Origin: an uncultured Lachnoclostridium sp.
GTDB lineage: Bacteria; Bacillota; Clostridia; Lachnospirales; Lachnospiraceae
Assembly: GCA_947178155.1 (NCBI GenBank)
Contig: CAMWXG010000010.1
Span: 1 to 37,075 of the forward strand
Direction: 5' to 3'
Length of the DNA: 37,075 nt
The translations under genes and the position numbers were made by a program. Below are positions 15,756-23,894 of the stretch, in pieces. Every line of letters starts with the position of its first letter. Position 1 is the stretch's first letter. The notes beneath the pieces were generated by a model. It was given only the letters and a program-made list of their open reading frames with translations, made no database searches and was not told where the DNA came from.

Positions 15756-16121
15756 ATGAATTTAAAATCGTTAGGCTTAAACATTAAAAAGTATCGGAAG
15801 GGCTTAAAATATACACAGCTTGAGTTGGCAGAGAAGACCAATCTTTCAACTGTGCATATTTCACATATTGAAAATGGCAGTGTGAAAATGTCAGTCGATA
15901 CACTTATTAGTATGTGCAATGTGTTGAAAGTTACTCCTAATGATATTTTGGAAGGTCAGTATGAGATTGGTACAGAGTATTTTGGTAATGATAGTTTAGA
16001 AGGTGTTAGTGAAAACGGTGAATATAATGTATATTCAGAGTTTGAAAAGAATTTAAATAATATGTCAACAAGAGAAAGACATATTATGTTTGAATTGTCT
16101 AAAATTGTAGCTGATAAATAA
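15756..16121 (+). CDS. XRE family helix-turn-helix regulator
   Basis: Residues about 6-62 form a Cro/C1-type helix-turn-helix: IKKYRKGLKYTQLELAEKTN, then STVHISHIENGSVKMSVDTL, the recognition part, and ISMCNVLKVTPNDIL. The rest, to residue 121, is an acidic helical region of unknown role that could mediate dimerisation. GGAGG precedes the ATG. No toxin or phage gene lies beside it, so this is not obviously an antitoxin. The inverted repeat at 15711-15729 suggests it controls its own gene. A strong terminator follows. Confidence 0.85.
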   Translation: MNLKSLGLNIKKYRKGLKYTQLELAEKTNLSTVHISHIENGSVKMSVDTLISMCNVLKVTPNDILEGQYEIGTEYFGNDSLEGVSENGEYNVYSEFEKNLNNMSTRERHIMFELSKIVADK

Positions 16122-16132
16122 AAATATAAAAA

Positions 16133-16172
16133 CTGAGAAGAGTGCAGAAAATTATTAAAGCACTCTTCTCAG
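16133..16172. terminator. Bidirectional Rho-independent terminator
   Basis: CTGAGAAGAGTGC (16133-16145) pairs perfectly over 13 bp with GCACTCTTCTCAG (16160-16172). On the minus strand a T-rich tail follows (TTTTTATATTTTTA), ending the glycosyltransferase operon; on the plus strand AGGGGTTTT follows, ending the XRE gene. Confidence 0.85.
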
Positions 16173-16190
16173 AGGGGTTTTATGCTGTGC

Positions 16191-17357
16191 TTACAGCATT
16201 TTTTTGATTCTGTCTGTATATGTGTGCATACTGCAAAGTTTTTTATAACCATTTTTTGCAATAAGTTCTCGTTCATCAGCGTGCTTAAGATAGTAAGAAG
16301 CTTTTGCTGCCATATCTTCAATGCCATCGTATACTGCAATCTCTTTATCCGGGGCAAAAAGCTTACAAGTTTCGCTGCGATAATCTGTAAGGACAAATCC
16401 GCCTGCAGATAGTATATCAAATATGCGTAAGGGTACTCCGTTTTCTATATTTGGGATAGTCATATTAATATTAATTTTAGTTGAAGCAAAGACCAGTGGC
16501 ATCTCTGTCATATATTTTACAGGAGGGTGAATATTTACCCCATGAAGTGCAGAGGTATCACTGGTGGTAAAGAGATGTACATCTGCTATCTGACCTAATG
16601 TATTTAAGTACATTGTGCGCATGCGTGCAGCAGTCTTATAAGAAAGTACGCTTGTAGCAAAGTGAAGCTTTATATCAGAGGTAGATGCATCATCTTTTTC
16701 AAGTTTTATGTATGGTTCTATATCATTTAAAATGTCATCAGTAAGCATAAGTTTTAATAAGTTTCCTCCTGATACATTGAGCTGTGCTTCGATGGCGGCG
16801 TCCATATAGCCGCATAAATAATCAGGAAGTATATTTTCCATTTCATCATATCTGTTTTTATCATAGAGATTTCCTACAAAGGAAATGCTGTATTTATATT
16901 TTTTATTTGGATTTTCATTAAAATTTGTAAATGGAGTTTCTGATAAATTTTTAGCAACGCGTTCAGGTGCGCCTGCAAGAGGTAGATAATTGATAGTACT
17001 TATGCCTTTATTACAAAAATAATTGTATTCTTCTTTGTCAAATACATATATAGTATTTTCTGGGTTATTGATAGAAGGATGTCTAAGGCTTAGTAAAGGT
17101 GCATCACATGTCCATGAGATATAGCGGATTTTAAACATATGGCAGATGTTTGATATTGTGGTAAAATAATTTACTGAAAATACCAAATCATAATTTCCGT
17201 CTTCAAGATATTTAGAAAGAATCATATTAAAATCATCATCTTTTACATGATTTTTAATTTCAAAAGCAAGGACATCAGTATCATGTCCCTGCTTATTCAT
17301 TGCATCTATTATATCATCATAAGGGAAAATATCCCATTTGTATACTAAGATTTTCAT
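16191..17357 (-). CDS. CgeB-like glycosyltransferase (DUF3880 plus C-terminal GT domain)
   Basis: The 388 aa product begins MKILVYKWDIFPYDDIIDAM, an N-terminal Rossmann-like half as in DUF3880/CgeB proteins. The C-terminal half carries GVPLRIFDILSAGGFVLTDY, the glycosyltransferase block with the Glu-equivalent region and nucleotide-sugar loop, followed by SYYLKHADERELIAKNGYKK, usual in the Glyco_trans_1_2 family. CgeB acts in spore surface maturation in Bacillus; many clostridial homologues modify flagellin or surface polymers instead. The start at 17357 follows GAGG by six bases. It lies 14 bases after the large activase-like gene and is probably co-transcribed. Confidence 0.8.
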   Translation of the reverse strand: MKILVYKWDIFPYDDIIDAMNKQGHDTDVLAFEIKNHVKDDDFNMILSKYLEDGNYDLVFSVNYFTTISNICHMFKIRYISWTCDAPLLSLRHPSINNPENTIYVFDKEEYNYFCNKGISTINYLPLAGAPERVAKNLSETPFTNFNENPNKKYKYSISFVGNLYDKNRYDEMENILPDYLCGYMDAAIEAQLNVSGGNLLKLMLTDDILNDIEPYIKLEKDDASTSDIKLHFATSVLSYKTAARMRTMYLNTLGQIADVHLFTTSDTSALHGVNIHPPVKYMTEMPLVFASTKININMTIPNIENGVPLRIFDILSAGGFVLTDYRSETCKLFAPDKEIAVYDGIEDMAAKASYYLKHADERELIAKNGYKKLCSMHTYTDRIKKML

Positions 17358-17371
17358 AAATAACCTCATTT

Positions 17372-20300
17372 TCACACTTTTTTAAAAGCTGTTGACAACA
17401 TAAGTTTGATTCTGTTTAGCTGGTTTACTTCTGTTGCCCCTGGATCATAGTCAACTGCAATTATATTTGATTCAGGGAAACGGCTTCTAAGTTCCTTGAT
17501 TACGCCTTTGCCTACGACATGGTTAGGAAGACAGCCAAAAGGCTGTGTGCAAACTATATTTGGTACATCTGAATGTATAAGTTCAATCATTTCTCCAGTG
17601 AGGAACCAGCCTTCACCTGTTTGATTGCCGCATGATACTATAGGTTCTGCGTATTTTGCCAGTGTTTTAATAGGAACCGTAGGGCTAAAGCGCTTACTTG
17701 CACGCAAGGCATCATTTGAGGTTTTGCGGTAATACTCAATACATCTTATAAGAAGATTATTTATATATGCACCAGACTTCTTTTTGCCAAGATATTCTGC
17801 CTTAAAGTTTGCATTATACAGGCTGTACATAAAGAAGTCTGTTAAATCAGGGCAGACTGCTTCAGCGCCTTCGCTTTCAAGTAACTCTACCAGATAGTTA
17901 TTGGCAAGCGGAAGGAATTTTACAAGTATTTCGCCTACAATGCCGACTCTTGGTTTTTTTATATCAAGGAGTTCAAGTTCGTCAAATTCTTTTATAATTT
18001 GTTTTATATTTTTATTAAACTCTTTTTTGTCACCTTTGACAACTGATTTTTTTGCAACAGCAAGCCATTTTTCATGTAAAGCGTCAGCAGCTCCTTTTTC
18101 TTTCTCATAAGGACGTGTCTTATATAATACACGCATAAATACATCTCCATATATAAGTGCCTGAATAGCTTTGTGTGCCATTTTAAGACTGATTTTAAAG
18201 CCAGGATTCTTTTCAATACCAGCACTCATGGAAATAACAGGAATATGTCCCATACCTGCGTTTTCAAGTGCGCGCCTTATAAAACCTATATAATTAGTTG
18301 CACGACATCCTCCTCCGGTCTGTGTTATAATCAGGGCTACTTTATTTAAGTCATATTTTCCTGATAATAATGCCTGCATAAATTGACCTACTACAATAAG
18401 TGAGGGATAGCATGCATCATTATTAACATATTTAAGTCCATAATCTATACATGAGTTGTCAGATTTTAAGACTTCCAGGTTGTAGCCACAGGAAGCAAGT
18501 GCCGGTTCTAATATGTCAAAGTGAATTGGTGACATCTGTGGTACAAGTATAGTATAGTCTTTACGCATTTGTTCAGTAAAAATTACCCTGTGTTGTGCAG
18601 TATCACTTTTTATTGGTGCAATGTTTTTACGTTCTCTATCACTAATCGCCGCAAGAAGTGAGCGTATACGGATACGTGCCGCACCAAGGTTATTTACTTC
18701 ATCTATCTTTAATACAGTATATATTTTATTTTGTTTTGTAAGTATGTCACTTACCTGATCACATGTAACAGCATCAAGCCCACAGCCAAAGGAGTTTAAC
18801 TGTATAAGGTCAAGGTCTTTTCGTGAAGCTGCAAAAGAAGCAGCCTTGTATAGACGTGAATGGTACATCCATTGATCCATAACGATGGTAGGTCTGTCAA
18901 TTTCTCCAAGCTCTGATACACTGTCCTCTGTAAGTACAGCTACGCCATAAGATGTAATAAGGTCAGGTATGCCATGATTGATTTCAGGATCACAATGATA
19001 TGGACGTCCTGCAAGTACAATACCATGACAGTTATTTTCTTCCATATATTTAAGGACTTCTTTGCCTTTGTTACTCATTTCCTCTCTTACTGCCTGCATT
19101 TCCTTCCAGCCTGCACTAGCGGCACGGCGTATATCAGAAGCAGGTATTGCATTTTCTTTTGCAAAATAATCACAAAGCCTTTTTGTAATAATCTCCTCGC
19201 TTTCAAATGATACAAAAGGATTTTGGTATACAATATCCGAATTTTTAAGCTCGTCAACATTATTTTTTATATTTTCACCATATGAGGTAACTATAGGGCA
19301 GTTATAGTGGTTGCCGGCACCTTCTACTTCAGGACGCTCATAAGGCACACATGGGTAGAATATATAGTTAATGCCCTTACGTATAAGCCATGAAACGTGA
19401 CCATGTGCAAGCTTTGCAGGATAACATTCTGATTCACTTGGAATTGATTCAATGCCAAGTTCGTATATTTTACGGCTTGATTCTGGTGATAATATAACGC
19501 GGTAGCCAAGATTGGTAAAAAATGTAAACCAAAATGGATAGTTTTCATACATATTTAAAACACGCGGGATACCCACTGTTCCCCGAACTGCTTCTTCTAT
19601 TTCCAGAGGAACATAATGTGAAAAAATCCTTTTATTTTTATATTCAAAAAGATTAGGGATTTTATTTTTGTTTTTCTCTTTGCCAAGTCCACGCTCACAT
19701 CTGTTGCCTGATATAAATTGTCTTCCGCCTGTAAATCTGTTTATTGTAAGCAGGCAGTTATTAGTACAGCCTTTGCACCTTGACATGCTGGTTTCAAATT
19801 TTAATTTGTTAATTTCATCTATTGAAAGCATTGTGCTTTTCTGGCCTGTATAGCGGTTGCGGGCAATAAGGGCGGCGCCGAATGCACCCATAATTCCTGC
19901 GATATCAGGACGTACTGCCTCACAGCCTGATATATGTTCAAAGCTTTTTAAGACGGCATCATTATAAAAGGTACCGCCTTGTACAACTACCTTTTTGCCA
20001 AGGTCTTTCGGATCAGTAAGTTTAATTACTTTAAGGAGGGCATTTTTAATAACTGAATATGCAAGACCTGCTGAAATGTCAGCAACAGTTGCACCCTCTT
20101 TTTGAGCCTGTTTTACTTTGGAATTCATAAAAACAGTACATCTCGAACCTAAATCTATAGGATTTTTAGCAAACAGTGCAAGTTTTGCAAAGTCGGCAAC
20201 TTCATAATTAAGAGATTTTGCAAATGTTTCTATAAATGAGCCACAGCCTGACGAACATGCTTCGTTTAACTGAACTTTATCTACGGAATCATTCTTTATT

Positions 20301-21589
20301 TTAATACATTTCATGTCCTGACCGCCAATATCAAGTATACAGTCTACCTCAGGCTCAAAAAATGCTGCTGCCGTATAATGTGCAACTGTTTCTACTTCAC
20401 CTTCATCAAGAAGGAGGGCAGATTTAAGCAAAGCCTCACCATATCCTGTAGAGCATGAGCGTACAATCCTTGCACCTTCCGGCATAAGTGAATATATTTC
20501 TTTTATTGCTTTTAATGTAGTCTTTAGCGGACTGCCATTATTACTGCTGTAGAATGAATAGAGCAGAGAGCCATCTGAACTGATTGCAGCCGCCTTAGTA
20601 GTAGTAGAGCCAGCATCTATCCCAAGAAATACATCACCTTTATATGTTTTAAAATCTGCCTTTTTAACATCCTTTTCAGAGTGCTTTTTAAGGAAGTCAT
20701 TATATTCTTCTTCATTGTTAAAAAGCGGTTCAAGACGCGTAACCTCAAATTCAAGTTCAATTTTATTTGAGAGTTTTTCACATAGGCTGCCGAGTGTTGT
20801 CTGAACATCTGCATTGGCATTCATTGCAGCACCTGTTGCAGCAAAAAGATGAGAATTTTTTGGGGCTATTATATGCTCCTCTGTAAGGTTAAGAGTTCGT
20901 ATAAATGCCTGTTTAAGTTCCGTAAGGAAATAAAGCGGACCTCCAAGGAAGGCGACATTGCCACGTATTGGCTTGCCACATGCAAGACCGCTTATAGTCT
21001 GGTTGACAACTGCTTGAAATATTGATGCAGACAAATCTTGTTTTGTAGCTCCTTCATTTATGAGAGGCTGTATATCTGATTTTGCAAAAACACCACAGCG
21101 TGCGGCTATTGGATAAAGTTCTTTGTATTCTTTTGCATATTCGTTTAGACCAGCTGCATCAGTTTTTAAAAGAGTTGCCATCTGGTCAATAAAAGAACCT
21201 GTACCGCCTGCACAGATTCCGTTCATTCTCTGGTCGATGCCACCTGTAAAATATATGATTTTGGCATCTTCTCCGCCAAGCTCTATTGCAACGTCCGTAT
21301 GTGGGGCGAAATCTTTTAATGAGGTTGCGACAGCTACAACTTCCTGAACAAATGGTATGCCAAGATGCTTAGAAAGCGTAAGACCGCCTGAGCCTGTAAT
21401 TACAGGGGACAGCGGATAGTCTCCAAGTTCATCATAAGCTTTCTTTATAATCGAAGCAAGAGTTTCCTGTATATTCGCATAGTGCCTTTGATAATCAGAA
21501 AAAATAATATTTGATTCTTTATCTAAAATAGCTATTTTTACAGTTGTTGAACCAATATCAATTCCAAGAGTGTTGTAATCAAGTTTCAT
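17372..21589 (-). CDS. Fused 2-hydroxyacyl-CoA dehydratase activator/iron-sulfur protein, 1405 aa
   Basis: Two BadF/BadG/BcrA-type ATPase domains come first. The first (about residues 5-270) has [21 protein letters not shown] and [11 protein letters not shown]; the second (about 320-590) has [23 protein letters not shown] and CSSGCGSF. Each has a Cys (RCGVF, RCTVF) where activators bind their shared 4Fe-4S cluster. CKGCTNNC lies near residue 602, followed by a DUF2229-type domain and a dehydratase-like C-terminal part with NSFGCG and [10 protein letters not shown]. Small activators use ATP to inject electrons into dehydratases; the substrate of these giant fusions is not established. GGAGG precedes 21589, and an ATG 12 bases earlier overlaps the SD. 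Confidence 0.85.
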   Translation of the reverse strand: MKLDYNTLGIDIGSTTVKIAILDKESNIIFSDYQRHYANIQETLASIIKKAYDELGDYPLSPVITGSGGLTLSKHLGIPFVQEVVAVATSLKDFAPHTDVAIELGGEDAKIIYFTGGIDQRMNGICAGGTGSFIDQMATLLKTDAAGLNEYAKEYKELYPIAARCGVFAKSDIQPLINEGATKQDLSASIFQAVVNQTISGLACGKPIRGNVAFLGGPLYFLTELKQAFIRTLNLTEEHIIAPKNSHLFAATGAAMNANADVQTTLGSLCEKLSNKIELEFEVTRLEPLFNNEEEYNDFLKKHSEKDVKKADFKTYKGDVFLGIDAGSTTTKAAAISSDGSLLYSFYSSNNGSPLKTTLKAIKEIYSLMPEGARIVRSCSTGYGEALLKSALLLDEGEVETVAHYTAAAFFEPEVDCILDIGGQDMKCIKIKNDSVDKVQLNEACSSGCGSFIETFAKSLNYEVADFAKLALFAKNPIDLGSRCTVFMNSKVKQAQKEGATVADISAGLAYSVIKNALLKVIKLTDPKDLGKKVVVQGGTFYNDAVLKSFEHISGCEAVRPDIAGIMGAFGAALIARNRYTGQKSTMLSIDEINKLKFETSMSRCKGCTNNCLLTINRFTGGRQFISGNRCERGLGKEKNKNKIPNLFEYKNKRIFSHYVPLEIEEAVRGTVGIPRVLNMYENYPFWFTFFTNLGYRVILSPESSRKIYELGIESIPSESECYPAKLAHGHVSWLIRKGINYIFYPCVPYERPEVEGAGNHYNCPIVTSYGENIKNNVDELKNSDIVYQNPFVSFESEEIITKRLCDYFAKENAIPASDIRRAASAGWKEMQAVREEMSNKGKEVLKYMEENNCHGIVLAGRPYHCDPEINHGIPDLITSYGVAVLTEDSVSELGEIDRPTIVMDQWMYHSRLYKAASFAASRKDLDLIQLNSFGCGLDAVTCDQVSDILTKQNKIYTVLKIDEVNNLGAARIRIRSLLAAISDRERKNIAPIKSDTAQHRVIFTEQMRKDYTILVPQMSPIHFDILEPALASCGYNLEVLKSDNSCIDYGLKYVNNDACYPSLIVVGQFMQALLSGKYDLNKVALIITQTGGGCRATNYIGFIRRALENAGMGHIPVISMSAGIEKNPGFKISLKMAHKAIQALIYGDVFMRVLYKTRPYEKEKGAADALHEKWLAVAKKSVVKGDKKEFNKNIKQIIKEFDELELLDIKKPRVGIVGEILVKFLPLANNYLVELLESEGAEAVCPDLTDFFMYSLYNANFKAEYLGKKKSGAYINNLLIRCIEYYRKTSNDALRASKRFSPTVPIKTLAKYAEPIVSCGNQTGEGWFLTGEMIELIHSDVPNIVCTQPFGCLPNHVVGKGVIKELRSRFPESNIIAVDYDPGATEVNQLNRIKLMLSTAFKKV

Positions 21590-21594
21590 ATTAC

Positions 21595-21627
21595 CCTCCA
21601 TGCCGTTTACAGCGGCTCAAATAGTAA
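21595..21627 (-). repeat. 33-nt leader hairpin with embedded SD, copy 2
   Basis: This is the minus-strand copy of the element at 6696-6728, with 31 of 33 identical bases. It contains GCCG-CTGTAAA-CGGC and ends in GGAGG, the ribosome binding site of the 1405-aa gene. The gene downstream is unrelated to that after copy 1. Confidence 0.6.
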
Positions 21628-21668
21628 CGATTGTCTTAATAGTGTAAGGTATTTCGCCATAATGACCT

Positions 21669-21697
21669 ATTATATGACAAAGTTTGACGTATTGCAA
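21669..21697 (-). promoter_or_regulatory. SigA-type promoter of the activase-glycosyltransferase operon
   Basis: On the minus strand TTGCAA (21697-21692) and TATAAT (21674-21669) are 17 bases apart. Transcription would start near 21661, giving a leader of about 70 bases that includes the hairpin at 21595-21627. Confidence 0.65.
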
Positions 21698-21776
21698 GTG
21701 GAAGTAAATAGTATTAGCCATAACACCTATTTTAAGGATGTGAATATACTATAAAGAGAAGAATTTTTTGAAAATT

Positions 21777-21869
21777 GTTACTGTTCACTCCGTGACCAGT
21801 AATAGCAGTGCTTTTGGCGCTGTTAAACTCGGATTTTTGACAAAATATTTGCTAAAAATTCTCGAATTT
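21777..21869 (+). repeat. Palindromic intergenic repeats: TTACTG stem and 45-nt repeat copy 1
   Basis: The 333-base gap between the divergent genes at 21589 and 21923 holds the promoter above and two repeats. TTACTGTTCAC pairs with GTGACCAGTAA around TCC (21778-21802, one mismatch). At 21825-21869 lies a 45-base sequence whose reverse complement aligns without gaps to 37031-37075, with ends AAATTCGAG and CGAGTTT. Confidence 0.6.
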
Positions 21870-21922
21870 TGTGTGGGTGTGAAAAGTAGCTGAAAATTTT
21901 CATCATTAAAAGGAGGATTATG

Positions 21923-22603
21923 ATGAATTATGAGTATTGTGATGGTATAACACATACGATAAAACAGGGTGACACACTTTATAGTATAAGCAGGCTTCAT
22001 AAAGTACCACTTGGTATATTATTACGTGCAAATCCTTATGTTGATGTATACAATCTGCAAATTGGCGATACAATTTGTATTCCAGTCAAAAATAATGTGT
22101 GCAGACCGGGAATGGACTGTGGCAGACCAAATAGACCTAATCGTCCAAATTCAAGACCAGACAGAGATGATGATAACGACGATGACGATGATGATGATAT
22201 ATACGACAGGGATGATGACGATGATAGGTATGACAGGGATGATGACGATGATATGTACGATAGAGACGATGATGATAGGTATGACAGAGATGATGATGAC
22301 GATAGAAACAGACGAAGAAATTCAGGAGGCATTAGAATGAGTACCAATGAAGTTGGCAGAAGTGCCGGTTTAGGTATTAGGACAGATAGAACAGGAAATG
22401 ATGACAGGCAGGACTATGATATGAATAATGGCATGGGTGGCAATAATGGCAAAAGCCGTGTTAAATATGTATCACAGTCAGGGGATACCCTTCAGGATTT
22501 ATTTGACCGGTCATCAGGAGGAGAGGAAGTCTTTTGGCAGATGAATTCTCCTGACAGAATGTATTTGCTTGCAGGCGTTGCATATCATATAATAGAAGAA
22601 TGA
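21923..22603 (+). CDS. LysM protein with Asp-rich tandem repeats
   Basis: An N-terminal LysM domain (about residues 9-52: HTIKQGDTLYSISRLHKVPL, then LQIGDTICIPV) should bind peptidoglycan or related glycans. Residues about 70-75 are Arg/Pro/Asn-rich, about 80-130 are runs of Asp broken by Tyr-Asp-Arg, and about 180-226 form a divergent second LysM-like unit (VKYVSQSGDTLQDLFDR). There is no signal peptide, as in SafA-like spore coat proteins assembled from the mother cell, so a spore-envelope role is possible but inferred. GGAGG favours 21923 over the ATG three bases before. Composition is clearly unlike its neighbours. Confidence 0.75.
   Translation: MNYEYCDGITHTIKQGDTLYSISRLHKVPLGILLRANPYVDVYNLQIGDTICIPVKNNVCRPGMDCGRPNRPNRPNSRPDRDDDNDDDDDDDIYDRDDDDDRYDRDDDDDMYDRDDDDRYDRDDDDDRNRRRNSGGIRMSTNEVGRSAGLGIRTDRTGNDDRQDYDMNNGMGGNNGKSRVKYVSQSGDTLQDLFDRSSGGEEVFWQMNSPDRMYLLAGVAYHIIEE
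22164..22306 (+). repeat. In-frame tandem repeat encoding DDDDD-x-YDR units
   Basis: Degenerate 24-27 base units of GAT/GAC codons, closed by TATGACAGG-like segments, encode about four copies of Asp5-x-Tyr-Asp-Arg. Copy number could vary between strains by slippage. Confidence 0.75.
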
Positions 22604-22717
22604 CGACTTAACTATTTTGTACGCAGGACTATAAAAAACATAAGTTTTCAAGAGCCCGTAGTATGGCATGAGATGTGTGCATCATAGCGATTATTAGCAC
22701 TAATGCATTGTAAATGC

Positions 22718-22759
22718 GTTTTTTATCGGATAGGAAATTCCTCCTATTCGATAAAAAAC
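22718..22759. terminator. Strong bidirectional terminator after the LysM gene
   Basis: An 18-base inverted repeat with one mismatch (22718-22735 / 22742-22759) forms a hairpin with a six-base loop. The stem carries TTTTTT at its left foot and AAAAAA at its right foot; there is no extended T-run beyond it on the plus strand. Confidence 0.65.
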
Positions 22760-22806
22760 ACTCCATACTATACAAAATTTAAATCATAATGTATTACAGA
22801 TGCGGA

Positions 22807-22835
22807 TTGACAAAGACTTAAGCTATAATTATAAT
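22807..22835 (+). promoter_or_regulatory. Consensus SigA promoter of the rhomboid-like gene
   Basis: TTGACA (22807-22812), 17 bases, TATAAT (22830-22835): a perfect match in both boxes and spacing. Start of transcription near 22842, about 44 bases before the ATG. Confidence 0.8.
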
Positions 22836-22885
22836 TAATAAAGTTGAATACCATAATAATACAGTTTTTGAAATGGAGGATTTTT

Positions 22886-23788
22886 ATGGACAAGTTTCTT
22901 AATAAATTAGAAAGAAAATTTGGAAGATATGCAATACCTGATTTAATCAGGTATGTTATAATATTGTATGCGGCAGGTGCCGTTGTAGGTATGCTTAATC
23001 CGGCAATATACTATAATTATCTGTGTCTTAATATGAGAGCTGTATTTCATGGGCAGATTTGGAGGCTTTTTACATTTCTTATTGAGCCATATGGTTTTTC
23101 AAGGGGAATGGGATTTATTATAAGCTTGTTGTTTTTCTTTATACAGGTAAACTTATTCTTCCTGTTTGGAAGATCATTAGAGCAGGCATGGGGGACATTC
23201 AGGTTTAATTTGTACTTCTTCTTTGGATATATATTAAATATTTTTGCAGCACTTATACTTTATATATCACCACTGCATTTGGAAGTATACCATTCAGGAT
23301 TTCAGTATATATATTGGTCAATGTTTTTTGCATTTGCAGTTATAAATGGAGATATGCAGTTTTTATTGTATTTTATCATACCTATAAAGGTAAAGTGGCT
23401 TGCAATACTTGACGGAGTTTATATGTTGTATCAGGTTATCAGCAGTCTTTACAGAGGTATAGTTTTACTTATTTATGAAGAGTATGTGGCCTCAGCACAG
23501 TATATAAGCAGTGCTGTGGCAATTGTGGTTGCGCTTGCCAATTTCCTTATATTCTTTTTGGCAACAAGGAATTACAGACGTATATCACCTAAGGATATAC
23601 ATAGGAGAAGAGAGTTTAAACGGCAGACAAGCAGGAGGGCAGATATGCCAAGACATCGCTGTGTCATATGCGGACGCACAGAGCTTGACAACGACAGACT
23701 GGACTTTAGATTTTGTTCAAAATGCGAAGGAAATTATGAGTATTGTTCAGACCATCTATTTACACATGAACATGTAAAAAAGAGTTGA
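22886..23788 (+). CDS. Rhomboid-like membrane protein with cysteine-rich tail
   Basis: The 300 aa product has about six membrane segments. GQIWRLFTFLIEPYGF near residue 56 is the rhomboid WR loop, and FGRSLEQAWGTFRFNLYFF near 95 is the usual rhomboid helix 3 region. The GxSG serine motif expected in helix 4 is absent (GFQYIYWSMF instead), so it is probably a non-proteolytic, Derlin-like relative. A basic linker leads to a C-terminal cluster near 255-297, RCVICGR, FCSKCEG, YCSDHLFTHEH, suited to binding zinc. GGAGG lies seven bases before 22886. A consensus promoter precedes it. Its role is unknown. Confidence 0.75.
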   Translation: MDKFLNKLERKFGRYAIPDLIRYVIILYAAGAVVGMLNPAIYYNYLCLNMRAVFHGQIWRLFTFLIEPYGFSRGMGFIISLLFFFIQVNLFFLFGRSLEQAWGTFRFNLYFFFGYILNIFAALILYISPLHLEVYHSGFQYIYWSMFFAFAVINGDMQFLLYFIIPIKVKWLAILDGVYMLYQVISSLYRGIVLLIYEEYVASAQYISSAVAIVVALANFLIFFLATRNYRRISPKDIHRRREFKRQTSRRADMPRHRCVICGRTELDNDRLDFRFCSKCEGNYEYCSDHLFTHEHVKKS

Positions 23789-23796
23789 AGTTTAAC

Positions 23797-23873
23797 TAAC
23801 ACATGAAAAGACCATGTGAAGTATTTCATAGATTATTTGTGACTGCTTTGCAGGCATGATTGGAAGTGTGTTA
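23797..23873 (+). repeat. Hairpin plus TTTGTG core repeat before the GT-C gene
   Basis: CACATG (23800-23805) pairs with CATGTG (23813-23818). A core follows at 23831-23866: GATTATTTGTGA, the perfect mini-hairpin CTGC-TTT-GCAG, then GCATGATTGGAAG. TAACACA (23797-23803) and TGTGTTA (23867-23873) close the whole unit as an outer stem. Confidence 0.6.
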
Positions 23874-23894
23874 TTAAGATATGGAGGATTTTAT

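Noticed and set aside
22164-22306. CRISPR array
   Set aside because: Repeats are contiguous, in frame and code for Asp-rich protein, with no spacers.
22036-22347. Minus-strand frame rich in Ser and Leu
   Set aside because: It is the shadow of the Asp-rich LysM gene: GAT/GAC codons read backwards give Ser-rich sequence.
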